DNA of 39,084 bases from JAIOTH01 sp964639335 (GCA_964639335.1 CAZXCJ010000005.1:1-39084), one strand, 5' to 3'. Positions 14,286-22,430 are shown, numbered from the stretch's first letter. Program-made: numbers and translations. Notes: a model not told the origin generated them from the letters alone.

Positions 14286-14593
14286 ATGGTTAATAGCTAT
14301 TAGCTTTCGGCTTTTAGCTATTAGGAATATATTTAAATTTACAATACTTAAGCGAAGTTGGGAACCAACTGTCGTAGACCCTGAGTTTATTGAAGGGTCG
14401 CAGATCCTCCGTAGTCCCGAGCTTGTCGAGGGACGAAAGGGGAAGCTATCGTGGAAAAATCACTATACAATAAATACTGTAATTGCTTTTTAAAATAATC
14501 AAAACTATTTAAACTCTTCGTCTCGCCCCGTTGCATAGCGGGGTCGCGGAATGGTTAATAGCTATTAGCTTTCAGCTTTTAGCTATTAGCAAT
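14286..14593. repeat. 308-bp spacer: duplicated tRNA-Asn 5' flank and CCCTGAG/TTGTCGAGGG palindromes
   Basis: A ~44-bp segment starting GCGGAATGGTTAATAGC (14281-14324) recurs at 14547-14590 with one difference; both begin with the last bases of the tRNA-Asn acceptor complement. A third partial copy, AGCTATCGTGGA, lies at ~14450-14461. Between them are two near-palindromes, ACCCTGAGTTTATTGAAGGGT-type (14378-14398) and GTCCCGAGCTTGTCGAGGGAC-type (14414-14434), belonging to a family seen widely in bacterial spacers, and CCCCG-ttgcatag-CGGGG at 14526-14543. No gene is seen here. Confidence 0.75.
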
Positions 14594-14944
14594 TTAAATA
14601 CTATAAATTAACTTATTCAACATCTTTAAAATTTCAACTAACAAATTCTCAATACATAAATATTTCTCTGAATCTCCAAAAGATAGTCTTTTTCCAATTT
14701 CTAACTGAGTTTCAAGTTCAGAGGCTGATGCATAAGCTATTTTCAAAAAACGTTTAAATTCTTGGTCTGATAATCTCATCTTACCTTCCGATATGTTAGA
14801 AGGAATAGAAACTACCGATCTTCTAATTTGATTTGTTAAACCAAATAATTCTGATTTAGGAAAATTATCTGTAAGCTTGTAAATTTTTATTACTAAATCC
14901 ATTGCCTTTTGCCAGACAACAAGATCCTTATATGCTTTTGACAT
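14594..14944 (-). CDS. Four-helix-bundle protein (23S rRNA IVS / S23-type)
   Basis: This 116-residue protein has the family signature: AYKDLVVWQKAMDLVIKIY (4-22), FPKSELFGLTNQIRRSVVSI (29-48), PSNISEGKMR (49-58), FKRFLKIAYASASELETQL (63-81). Members are encoded in intervening sequences of 23S rRNA genes in some bacteria and as free genes in many others; they form small multimeric helical bundles with no proven function. Here it is a free gene between spacer repeats of the AGCTATTAG type on both sides, beside a tRNA, which would suit a mobile cassette. A weak AAAGG lies 11 nt before the ATG. Confidence 0.88.
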   Translation of the reverse strand: MSKAYKDLVVWQKAMDLVIKIYKLTDNFPKSELFGLTNQIRRSVVSIPSNISEGKMRLSDQEFKRFLKIAYASASELETQLEIGKRLSFGDSEKYLCIENLLVEILKMLNKLIYSI

Positions 14945-15016
14945 AATAAATCGCCTTTCTTTTTTGAATAAAATCCAAATTATTTTTTACTTATATAAAT
15001 ATTAATCTAAAACCTA

Positions 15017-15054
15017 ACTGCTAATCGCTGATAGCTGATGGCTGATAGCTATTC
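15017..15054. repeat. Phrase repeat (GCTGATAGCTGATGGCTGATAG)
   Basis: Overlapping GCTGATAGC/GCTGATGGC units fill the spacer between rpoD and the four-helix-bundle gene. They resemble but do not copy the AGCTATTAG phrases near tRNA-Asn and those upstream of dnaG. Confidence 0.55.
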
Positions 15055-16404
15055 TTAATAATCCTTCAATTTTTCAACACCCTGTTTTGTCCCAATCTTT
15101 TCTAAAGACTTGGCTTCAATCTGCCTAATTCTTTCACGAGTAACACCAAATTCCTGGCCAACTTCTTCCAAAGTATGGGCAATGCCATCTGTTAAACCAA
15201 AACGCATCTCTAAAATTTTTTGTTCCCGCGGGGTCAAATCACTAATCACTTCTTTGACATGATCTTTTAATAATCTTAAAGAAGCAATCTTATCCGGCGG
15301 AATTGTTTTTTTATCTTCTATAAAATCACTTAAAGTTGAATCCTCGTCATCATCACCAATAGTTGTTTCTAAAGATACGGTTTCTTGAGAAATTTTAATC
15401 ACATGATGTATCTTATCTAAATCCTCTCCCATTTCATAAGCAATTTCTTCAGGTAATGGTTCACGACCTAAATCCTGAATTAATCTTCTTTGTACTTGCT
15501 GAAATTTATTAATTGTCTCAACCATATGTACTGGAATTCTAATTGTTCGCGATTGGTCGGCTAAAGCGCGAGTAATGGCTTGCCTTATCCACCAGGTAGC
15601 ATAAGTAGAAAACTTAAAGCCCTTGCGATATTCAAATTTTTCTACGGCTCTAAATAATCCTATATTACCTTCTTGGATTAAATCTAAAAGAGACAAAGAA
15701 TGCCCTGTATATTTTTTTGCAATACTAACCACTAATCTTAAATTAGCTTTAATTAATTGGGCCTTGGCGGACATGTCTGACTTTTCTTTCCTTTTGGCTA
15801 AAGCCACTTCTTCATCCTGGCTTAAAAGCGAAACCTTACCAATTTCTCTTAAATACATTTGTATGGAATCCGAAGAAATTTTTCCTAAATCAAAACTAAT
15901 ACCAGCTAAATCCACTTTCATTCCAGAATCATCAGCATCATCTTTTATATCCAATAATCCACCCTCTTTAAATATTATATCCACGCTATCTTTTTCTAAA
16001 TACTCTAAAAACTCTTCATATAAATCAAGATATTCTTCCAATTCTGGAAAATTATATAAAAGCTCCTCTTCTGTAATAAAGCCCCTATTTCTACCCTCTC
16101 TTAAAAGAGCATCTAAGCTTTCTTGCTCTGGAAAAACTATTTTTCTTTTTTTAGATTTTTTCGGCCTTCTAATGGCTCTTCTTTTTTTCTTTTTAGGGCT
16201 AGATTTTTTTCCGCCCGAGGCGGAAACAAGTTTTTTCTTAGCTGAGTTTTTCTTGACCTGTGTTTTGCGAATAGGCTTTTTCTTCTTGTTTGATTTTTTC
16301 TTGACAATGCTTTTTTTTCGAATTGAACTTTTCTTAGCTTTTGTTTTTTTAACGCCTTTTTTGTTAATCCTCTTTTTAGCAGGACTTTTCTTTTTTTTAG
16401 GCAT
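15055..16404 (-). CDS. rpoD: Primary sigma factor RpoD with long basic N-terminal tail
   Basis: The housekeeping sigma factor directs RNA polymerase to promoters. In the 449-residue protein the sigma regions run in order from residue ~180: 1.2 (DSIQMYLREIGKVSLLSQDEE), 2 (LRLVVSIAKKYTG..., DLIQEGNIGLFRAVEKFEYR, FSTYATWWIRQAI), 3, and 4 (LTPREQKILEMRFGL, LEEVGQEFGVTRERIRQIEA). The first ~90 residues are a Lys/Ser/Arg-rich tail resembling histone H1 or AlaPro/Lys linkers, absent from normal RpoD. Its SASGGK portion is encoded by a perfect palindrome. dnaG lies immediately upstream, as in the classical rpsU-dnaG-rpoD operon. Confidence 0.96.
   Translation of the reverse strand: MPKKKKSPAKKRINKKGVKKTKAKKSSIRKKSIVKKKSNKKKKPIRKTQVKKNSAKKKLVSASGGKKSSPKKKKRRAIRRPKKSKKRKIVFPEQESLDALLREGRNRGFITEEELLYNFPELEEYLDLYEEFLEYLEKDSVDIIFKEGGLLDIKDDADDSGMKVDLAGISFDLGKISSDSIQMYLREIGKVSLLSQDEEVALAKRKEKSDMSAKAQLIKANLRLVVSIAKKYTGHSLSLLDLIQEGNIGLFRAVEKFEYRKGFKFSTYATWWIRQAITRALADQSRTIRIPVHMVETINKFQQVQRRLIQDLGREPLPEEIAYEMGEDLDKIHHVIKISQETVSLETTIGDDDEDSTLSDFIEDKKTIPPDKIASLRLLKDHVKEVISDLTPREQKILEMRFGLTDGIAHTLEEVGQEFGVTRERIRQIEAKSLEKIGTKQGVEKLKDY
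16208..16226. repeat. Perfect hairpin TTTCCGCC-CGA-GGCGGAAA inside rpoD
   Basis: An 8-bp perfect stem with a 3-nt loop lies in the coding sequence of the rpoD tail. It matches the triloop hairpin type seen at the tRNA-Ser remnants (TTCCGCC-AAG-GGCGGAA), so it is probably an in-frame insertion of the same palindromic family. It is translated as part of VSASGGKK. Confidence 0.75.
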
Positions 16405-16427
16405 AATAAGTTAGTTAAAGGTTAAAA

Positions 16428-16493
16428 GTTTCCACCGAAGGCGCCGTGTCCGCCCTTGGAGGAGACCCGCCTTTGACGGAGAAAGGTGAAAGT
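16428..16493. repeat. Palindromic repeat cluster between dnaG and rpoD
   Basis: Bases of the type CACCGAAGGCG, TCCGCCCTTGGAGGA and CCGCCTTTGACGGAG are imperfect hairpins in a GC-rich island within an otherwise AT-rich spacer; short flanks AAAGGTTAAAAGTT/AAAGGTGAAAGTT repeat on both sides. It appears to be another insertion of the CCGCC-type palindrome family. Confidence 0.6.
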
Positions 16494-16511
16494 TAAAACT
16501 TTGCAAATTTT

Positions 16512-18302
16512 CTAACCTATATCATTAATATTTTTTAATTTTTGAGTACAAGAAATAAATTCTTTGCTAATTTCTTCAATTTTTTCTTGATCTTTTTCTT
16601 CCTCTGCTTTTTTCAAGCTTTTTTCTAATTTTTTTGACTTATCTTTTAAAAATTTTTCTTTGTAAAAAATAATCAAAGGCTTAATCTCTATAAAGGCCTG
16701 ATTTTGATCATAATCAGAATATTCATTTTCGAAAATAAAAAAAATAAGATTTAATAAATCATTTTTTTCACTATTTAAACCTTTTTGAAAGACTTTTAAA
16801 TCAAAAGAATTGTCTTTAGTATACTGGATTATAATATCCTTGTAAAGTTCTTCAATTAAACTTTTACCAATATATTCTAATTCTAAATTTGTAGATAAAT
16901 AATCTAAATTATCAGTAAAATTTATACCTAAAGCTATTATTTTTTTTAATAATTCTTCTTTTTTATCTATATTAGCAGGAACAAATTTTTCCTCATTATT
17001 GACCGTGGATCTTCCAAAATTTTTATAAATTATTTCGCTTAATTTCTTCTTTAATAAATCATAGTCAACATCAATAATATCTGACAATCTTTTTAAATAT
17101 GCTTGTCTTTCTATCTCATCTCTAAATTTACTGATAAATAAAAGCAGTTTTTTGGCCACTTGTTTTTTATGAAAAACATTTTCCAAATCAGAAATAGCCA
17201 ATACTTTATCAAAAACAAAATCCATCAATGATTGAGCATTTTTTATTGCTTCTAACCATTTATCCTTGTCTTCATTTATTAATTGATCTGGATCCGATCC
17301 CTGGGGAATATTAATAACTTTTATATTTATAGATTCTGCTAAAGCATTATCAATTATTCTAAAAGTGGCTTTTAGTCCAGCTTTATCGGCATCATAAGCA
17401 ATCATTAAGTTTTCCGAATATCTTTTTAAAATTCTAACTTGTTGAAGAGTAAGGGCTGTACCAGAAGAGGCAATCACATTTTTTGTACCAGCCAAATATG
17501 AAGAAATCGCATCAAATTGTCCCTCTACTAAAATTGTGTAGTTTTTTTTCTTAATGTCCATCTTTGCCAAATCCATATTGTATAAAACCCGACTTTTATC
17601 ATAAACAATGGTTTGAGGAGTATTTATATATTTGGCCTGTTCTGAATCAACATCTAAAATGCGAGCTGTAAAACCAATGGTTTGCCCAAAAATATTATTA
17701 ATTGGAAACATTAACCTATTCCTAAACCTATCATAATAACCATTCTTTTTTTCTGATTTAATAGCCAAACCCGCAACTTCAATGTCTCTTTCAATAAACC
17801 CCAGACCCTTTAAATAACTTAGTAAATCATCCCAGGAATCCCTACTATAACCTAAATTAAAAATTTTAATCCCGTCTTCATTTAATTTTCTCTTTTCTAA
17901 ATAATCACGAACTTTTTGAGTCCCTGAATCTTTTAATAAAAGCTGATGATAATATTTAGCGGCTTCATCTAATATATCTAAAGCCTTTGTTTTTTGGCTT
18001 TTCAATTCTGGATTATAATCATAATCAATTTTTACATTGGCCTTGTCAGCTAAAATTCTTAAGGCCTCGGGAAACTCTACTCCTTCTATTTTCTTTATAA
18101 ATTCAAAAATGTCACCGCCGGAAGAACAACCAAAACAATGCCAAATCTGTTTTTCTGGGGAAACAAAAAAGGAAGGCGTTTTTTCATTATGAAAAGGACA
18201 ACGCGCTTTAAAATTTGTTCCGGCTGGCAATAATTGAATATAATCTTTGATTAAATCAACAATATCCAAACGTGCCTTTATTTCTTCAGTAACATTAGAC
18301 AT
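16512..18302 (-). CDS. dnaG: DNA primase DnaG
   Basis: It makes RNA primers at the replication fork. Start at MSNVTEEIKARLDIVDLI was chosen because the extra upstream codons lie in a spacer repeat. The 596-residue protein has a CHC2 zinc finger (C35, H38, C56, C59 in CPFHNEKT...HCFGC), the catalytic RNA polymerase core with FNLGYSRD and FPINNIFGQTIGFTARILD, and a TOPRIM domain ILVEGQFDAISSYLAG followed by AYDADKAG. The C-terminal helical domain is divergent and Lys/Glu-rich, as expected for helicase interaction. rpoD follows downstream on the same strand. Confidence 0.96.
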   Translation of the reverse strand: MSNVTEEIKARLDIVDLIKDYIQLLPAGTNFKARCPFHNEKTPSFFVSPEKQIWHCFGCSSGGDIFEFIKKIEGVEFPEALRILADKANVKIDYDYNPELKSQKTKALDILDEAAKYYHQLLLKDSGTQKVRDYLEKRKLNEDGIKIFNLGYSRDSWDDLLSYLKGLGFIERDIEVAGLAIKSEKKNGYYDRFRNRLMFPINNIFGQTIGFTARILDVDSEQAKYINTPQTIVYDKSRVLYNMDLAKMDIKKKNYTILVEGQFDAISSYLAGTKNVIASSGTALTLQQVRILKRYSENLMIAYDADKAGLKATFRIIDNALAESINIKVINIPQGSDPDQLINEDKDKWLEAIKNAQSLMDFVFDKVLAISDLENVFHKKQVAKKLLLFISKFRDEIERQAYLKRLSDIIDVDYDLLKKKLSEIIYKNFGRSTVNNEEKFVPANIDKKEELLKKIIALGINFTDNLDYLSTNLELEYIGKSLIEELYKDIIIQYTKDNSFDLKVFQKGLNSEKNDLLNLIFFIFENEYSDYDQNQAFIEIKPLIIFYKEKFLKDKSKKLEKSLKKAEEEKDQEKIEEISKEFISCTQKLKNINDIG

Positions 18303-18305
18303 ATA

Positions 18306-18385
18306 ATTTAGGTTAGCTATCAGCAATTAGCTTTTAGCTCTTAGCTAGGTAGTATATTGCTAACTGCTGATCGCTGACAGCTACT
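18306..18385. repeat. Phrase repeat upstream of dnaG
   Basis: Units such as TTAGCTATCAGCAATTAGC, TTTTAGCTCTTAGC and CTAACTGCTGATCGCTGACAGC fill the spacer between alkD and dnaG. It is a different wording of the AGCTATTAG phrases near tRNA-Asn. Confidence 0.55.
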
Positions 18386-18433
18386 CTACTCTTAGTTTAG
18401 GTCAAGTTGAGGGATAAGTAAATCCTTATTTTT

Positions 18434-19183
18434 TCATCCTGTTAAATAAAACTTTCTCTTTTTTTCATCAAATTTTTCTATAGCATAACGAAGCATGGTG
18501 CGAGGCATAACTTGATAATATTTTTTTAAAAACTTTTCTTCAATATTCTGGTCAACTCTTTTACCAATTTCTCTTAACATCCACCCAACGGCTTTATGAA
18601 TTAAATCATGTTTGTCTTTTAACAAAATTTCAGCAATTCTTAAAACATCTTTAGTTTCTTTATTTTTAATAAAAGTATAACAAGACAACATAGCAATTCT
18701 TTTTTCCCACAAATCTTTAGATTTGGCTAATTTGTACAAAATATTTCTGGGTTTATCTCCACTACTTTTTTGAAAGTGTGGGGATAAATTTAATAAATAA
18801 GCACCAATAATATTGGGAGCTGATAAATCCACCAAATCCCAATTATTAATATGCTTGGTATTTTTTAAATATAAATTAAAAATTTTAATTCTTGACTTCT
18901 CGTCTTTATTTTTTGTAGCACACTCAAACTTTTTAACTAAAATCAATAAAGCCGTTAAACGGTATTCATGAATTTTTGTTTTTAATAAAGTTTCAACCTC
19001 TTGCAAGTCCATTTCCCAATATTTCTTAACTAATTCCCTTTGTTGGGGTACCCTAACTCCAATAAAAATATCTCCTTCTCCATATTCACCTTTATTTGTT
19101 TTAAAAAAACGTTGCAAAATCTTAGCATCTTCTTTGTTAGAAATCTTTTTCAAAGCATTTTTTAACTCTATTAATTTATTCAT
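18434..19183 (-). CDS. AlkD-like DNA alkylation repair protein
   Basis: AlkD glycosylases remove bulky alkylated bases with a HEAT-like repeat fold. This 249-residue protein has the family start MNKLIELKNALKKI, GEYGEGDIFIGVRVPQQREL (33-52), WEMDLQEVETLLKTKIHEYR (56-75), INNWDLVDLSAPNIIGAYLL and HKAVGWMLREIGKRVD near the end, all typical of AlkD. Length fits (~230-250). A truncated relative lies 86 bp upstream (19269-19430), showing that the gene was duplicated. Substrates are not deducible. Confidence 0.92.
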   Translation of the reverse strand: MNKLIELKNALKKISNKEDAKILQRFFKTNKGEYGEGDIFIGVRVPQQRELVKKYWEMDLQEVETLLKTKIHEYRLTALLILVKKFECATKNKDEKSRIKIFNLYLKNTKHINNWDLVDLSAPNIIGAYLLNLSPHFQKSSGDKPRNILYKLAKSKDLWEKRIAMLSCYTFIKNKETKDVLRIAEILLKDKHDLIHKAVGWMLREIGKRVDQNIEEKFLKKYYQVMPRTMLRYAIEKFDEKKRKFYLTG

Positions 19184-19217
19184 TGGAAAATTAATTTAAA
19201 ATTTAATCATTAGAAAT

Positions 19218-19262
19218 TCAATTATCTCTCGACGTCGAGGTCTCGACATCTCGAGACCGAGA
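19218..19262. repeat. Palindrome GGTCTCGA-catc-TCGAGACC with outer arms
   Basis: A perfect 8-bp stem (GGTCTCGA/TCGAGACC) with 4-nt loop is framed by CTCTCG and CGAGAG, which also pair. It is immediately next to a second one, CCTGTCCTGGCGACAGGTCAGG (19275-19296 region). They sit exactly between the truncated and the intact alkD and could be a recombination or insertion site. Confidence 0.7.
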
Positions 19263-19268
19263 GGAAAT

Positions 19269-19430
19269 TTAAAACCTGTCCTGGCGACAGGTCAGGATTG
19301 AAAATTTAAAATTATTTAATATATCACCTTCTCCGTATTCTCCTTTTCCTGTTTTAAAAAAACGCTGTAAAATTTGGGCGTCTTTTCTGTTCTTCAAAGA
19401 ATTCAATTCTTTTTGAATTTTATTTAACAT
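19269..19430 (-). pseudogene. Truncated alkD copy (5' fragment)
   Basis: The minus strand reads MLNKIQKELNSLKNRKDAQI, then LQRFFKTGKGEYGEGDI, very close to residues 1-38 of the intact AlkD (for example LQRFFKT.KGEYGEGDI is shared). Homology stops abruptly at GDI; the next 16 codons come from the palindromic spacer and end in TAA. Its ATG overlaps the stop of the NUDIX gene (TGTTAA), a coupled arrangement. It is a remnant of an older alkD whose body was lost when a second alkD copy came to lie behind it. A short expressed peptide is possible but unlikely to be functional. Confidence 0.85.
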
Positions 19431-19864
19431 GTTTCTGGATTATACATTATTCCCGATTGAAAATTCTCTATCATAACATCCGTGCCTTGAAACAATTTAT
19501 CTGGTAAATTATTTAAATCAAACCATCTCCATTCTAAAAATTTATTTGGCTCCACCAACTGTGGCTCTCCTCCTTTATAAATAGCTTTTATACCTAAAAC
19601 CAAAAAGTGTTTACCATCTGATTCTAGATATCTTATTTCATTAGAAACTGATATTATTTCAAATTCATCAACATCCAAACCGGTTTCTTCTTTAGTTTCT
19701 CTCTGGGCGCAGGTAAAAAAACTTTCACCAATTTCTAAATGACCTCCGGGGAAACACCATTCTCCCGCACCATGTGAACCTTGTCTTAAACCTAACAAAA
19801 CATGGCCCTTCTCATTTTGAATCATTACCCCTATTCCAACATGTGGATATTTTTCATTTTCCAT
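19424..19864 (-). CDS. NUDIX hydrolase
   Basis: The family cleaves nucleoside diphosphates linked to another moiety. The 146-residue protein has an intact Nudix box G41-x5-E47-x7-RETKEETGL (41-63), within FPGGHLEIGESFFTCAQRET. The N-terminal strand HVGIGVMIQNEKGHVLLGLR and the C-terminal EFLEWRWFDLNNLP are usual. It resembles MutT/ADP-ribose-type members; the substrate cannot be named from sequence. Its end is coupled to the alkD remnant, suggesting an original NUDIX-alkD operon for nucleotide/DNA repair. Confidence 0.93.
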   Translation of the reverse strand: MENEKYPHVGIGVMIQNEKGHVLLGLRQGSHGAGEWCFPGGHLEIGESFFTCAQRETKEETGLDVDEFEIISVSNEIRYLESDGKHFLVLGIKAIYKGGEPQLVEPNKFLEWRWFDLNNLPDKLFQGTDVMIENFQSGIMYNPETC

Positions 19865-19911
19865 ATTTTTAAAAAATTATTTTTTTATATTTTAATAAAA
19901 AATCCATTTCA

Positions 19912-19958
19912 ATTAATAGGATAATAGGTTAATGGGTTAATAGGTTAATTGATTATTA
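19912..19958. repeat. Phrase repeat (AATAGGTTAATGGGTTAATAGG)
   Basis: The spacer between the unknown 225-residue gene and the NUDIX gene is made of AATAGG/GTTAATGGG/GTTAATAGG near-repeats, related to the TTAACCTATT wording after glpX but on the opposite strand. Confidence 0.55.
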
Positions 19959-19961
19959 AAC

Positions 19962-20639
19962 CTATCTTAAAATTTTCAAAACGTATTTTTTAAATTCTAA
20001 TTGCTTGGCAATATTATGGTCGGCTTCAATGGCAATACATTCACCAAATAAAAATTCTGGCAAAGTCTGCAAATAATCAAAATCTCTTAAACTGCTAATG
20101 CTGTGCAAGTCAGTATTTCGCCGATAAGAATAACCATTTAAATGATTACAAGCAAAAATTTTATCATCTGCTCTTTTTAGAGTATAAGTGAATTCTTTAG
20201 ACCATTTTTCTTCTGCTGACTTAAAATGAGAAAGGTCCACACAAAAACCGCCTATTTTTTCTACTATAACATTTTGATCAATAATATTATTTTTGTCCAT
20301 CTCTAAATATAAATCTTTATAAAAACCTCGCCATTTTTTAATAATTTTAAAATGACTTTCATGGATAGTAAAATATTTGGTTTGATATTTTTTCTTAAAA
20401 AAATCTAATTCTTTGACCGTCATATCTTCTCTAATATGCACTAAGGGGATTTTTTTAATTGAAGATTTTTTTAAACGAGCATAAACTTTTTCTCTTTCTT
20501 TTATTTTTAAACGTTCAAAAAATAAAGGAATAGTATAAAGTTTAAATTTTTCAGCTTCACCTATTTTTCTGTTGAATTGCAAACTATTGAATCCAGTAAT
20601 GCTAGGAGTTATTCTTTTTGATAAATTTTTTAAATTCAT
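19962..20639 (-). CDS. Uncharacterised protein, possibly TIM-barrel-like
   Basis: This 225-residue cytosolic protein has no recognised family. It has alternating strand-helix segments such as KKIPLVHIREDMTVKELDFF, YFTIHESHFKIIKKW, VIVEKIGGFCVDLSHFK and GECIAIEADHNIAKQLEFKKY. Conserved-looking His, Asp and Glu residues (HIRED, HESH, VDLSH, AIEADH) are suggestive of a xylose-isomerase-type TIM barrel, but that is only an impression. There is no signal peptide or TM segment. The gene is preceded by the S41 protease gene and followed by phrase repeats and the NUDIX gene. Confidence 0.6.
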   Translation of the reverse strand: MNLKNLSKRITPSITGFNSLQFNRKIGEAEKFKLYTIPLFFERLKIKEREKVYARLKKSSIKKIPLVHIREDMTVKELDFFKKKYQTKYFTIHESHFKIIKKWRGFYKDLYLEMDKNNIIDQNVIVEKIGGFCVDLSHFKSAEEKWSKEFTYTLKRADDKIFACNHLNGYSYRRNTDLHSISSLRDFDYLQTLPEFLFGECIAIEADHNIAKQLEFKKYVLKILR

Positions 20640-20654
20640 AAATATAAAATTAAT

Positions 20655-20796
20655 CTTTATCTTATTACTTATTACTAATTACAAATTATTTTACTAACTT
20701 TTGGCCTTTGATATTTGACCTTTGACTTTATACTTAATTCTTAATACTTACTTCTCAAAACTTATGGCTTATGGCTTATAGCTTATGACTCAAAAC
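20655..20796. repeat. Phrase repeat (CTTATGGCTTATGGC and related)
   Basis: The spacer upstream of the unknown gene has TTATTACTTATTACTAATTAC, TTGGCCTTTGATATTTGACC and AAACTTATGGCTTATGGC-type runs. It is another spacer with its own short vocabulary. Confidence 0.55.
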
Positions 20797-22383
20797 TTAT
20801 GGCTTTAAAATTTCTAAGGCCTTATTTAATTGTGGATCAACCCCCTGAGCGTAATCTTGCGCAGTATATTCAACTTCTATATCTGGACTTATTCCTTCAC
20901 CATCAATAGAATTACCAATCGGGGTATACCATTTTGAGACAGTAATTTTTATATAAGAACCATCGCTTAAATAACTCATTTCTTGGACCGAGCCCTTGCC
21001 AAAAGTTTTTTCGCCAACTAAAGTAGCTAATCCGTAATCTTGCAAAGCACCAGCTACAATTTCTGAAGCAGAAGCTGAACCAGTATTAACTAAAACCACA
21101 GTAGGAATATCTGACAAGAGTTTTGCGCGAGTGCCTAAATGAATTTTAGTATCAATTCCATCTTTATATTTTTCACTAACAATAGTTTGAGGACCGGTCC
21201 AATAACTGGCTACATCTACAGCCATATTCATATAGCCACCCGGATTGTTTCTTAAATCTAAAATTATTCCTTGAACATTTTGAGCTAAAAATTCATCAAT
21301 AGCTTGAGCAAATAATTCATCTACATCAGTATTAAATCTAATCATTCTAACATAACCTATACCATCGTCTCGCACCTCATGGCTTAAACTAGCATAAGTT
21401 ATGGTATTACGCATAACATAGACATCTTCTTCAATGCCATTATTATGTGTAATACTTAAAACTACTAAAGTACCTTTTTCACCACGAATTAAACTAACCG
21501 CTTCATCTAAACTCATGCCTATTACAGTCTGGCCGTCAATGTGAGTAATAATATCTCCAGCCCGAACTCCTGATCTTTCTGCTGGCATATTTGGCAAAGG
21601 AGCTATAACGGTTAAATTTCCATTTTTAATAGCCACTTCTGCTCCAATGCCTTCAAAGTGGCCACTTAAATCATCTAAAAAAGTTTGGGATTCTTCTTTG
21701 GTCATAAAAGTAGAATAATCATCACCCAAACCCTCAACTAAGCCCTTTTTAGCTCCGTTAAATAATTCAGTTGTATCTATTTCTGAATCAACATATTTTT
21801 CTTTAATAACATTCCATAATTCCCAAAAAGATTGAAAATTTTGGTTATTAATTAATTTTTCTAAATCGCTTTCATTTGATTCTATGTTCTCTAAATCGCC
21901 AGTTGATTCTTCTGCAATAACAGCCGTTTCTATTTGTTCTAAATCTTTATTTGATATACCCAGGGCCAAATTTTTAAATATCTCTAAAACATTTTCTTGT
22001 TTAATTTCATGTCGAAAACCAGCAAAATCTACATACCAAATCCGACCCTGATTTTCAACATCTAATAAAAATCTTCCCTTTAAATTTAAACCAAAATTTC
22101 TAGCTTTAGATTCATGAATTAAGGGAATTTTGTTTAAATCCTCACTACTAATTCCTAAAGCAAACTCTCTAAATAAAGGTAAGGAGTTTAAAATAGTAAC
22201 TTCATATTTTTTACTGTCCTCTGAATTTACATACCAAATCCGACCCCTGTCCTCTACCTGTAAAAGCAGTTTGCCTTTTAATCTGTTTCCTAAAGAGTCC
22301 TCTACGGCCTGAACAAAATTAAAACTTAAAACAAATAATAAAACTAAAATAATTGATTTAAAAAACACTGACTTATTTTTCAT
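20797..22383 (-). CDS. S41 C-terminal processing protease (CtpA/Prc-like) with repeated N-terminal domain
   Basis: The 528-residue protein has a signal peptide (hydrophobic 8-26 ending FVQA) and two ~50-residue repeats (34-86 and 100-151; LKGKLLLQVEDRGRIWYV and LKGRFLLDVENQGRIWYV), a module common in Patescibacteria surface proteins. After a linker comes the S41 region: EGIGAEVAIKNGNLTVIAPL with PDZ (244-315), GYVRMIRF, ILDLRNNPGG (375-383), catalytic serine within GSASASEIVAGAL (435-447) and catalytic Lys463 in TFGKGSVQ. It should cleave C-termini of exported proteins at the cell surface. The N-terminal repeats likely bind wall or substrate. It has its own promoter. Confidence 0.94.
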   Translation of the reverse strand: MKNKSVFFKSIILVLLFVLSFNFVQAVEDSLGNRLKGKLLLQVEDRGRIWYVNSEDSKKYEVTILNSLPLFREFALGISSEDLNKIPLIHESKARNFGLNLKGRFLLDVENQGRIWYVDFAGFRHEIKQENVLEIFKNLALGISNKDLEQIETAVIAEESTGDLENIESNESDLEKLINNQNFQSFWELWNVIKEKYVDSEIDTTELFNGAKKGLVEGLGDDYSTFMTKEESQTFLDDLSGHFEGIGAEVAIKNGNLTVIAPLPNMPAERSGVRAGDIITHIDGQTVIGMSLDEAVSLIRGEKGTLVVLSITHNNGIEEDVYVMRNTITYASLSHEVRDDGIGYVRMIRFNTDVDELFAQAIDEFLAQNVQGIILDLRNNPGGYMNMAVDVASYWTGPQTIVSEKYKDGIDTKIHLGTRAKLLSDIPTVVLVNTGSASASEIVAGALQDYGLATLVGEKTFGKGSVQEMSYLSDGSYIKITVSKWYTPIGNSIDGEGISPDIEVEYTAQDYAQGVDPQLNKALEILKP

Positions 22384-22400
22384 AAATATATTTATTAATT

Positions 22401-22430
22401 ATTATACTTTAATATTTTAACAGATTGTAA
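22401..22430 (-). promoter_or_regulatory. Probable promoter of the S41 protease gene
   Basis: On the minus strand TTACAA (22430-22425) and TATAAT (22406-22401) are separated by 18 nt, with the ATG 18 nt downstream of the -10. Sequence match only. Confidence 0.45.
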
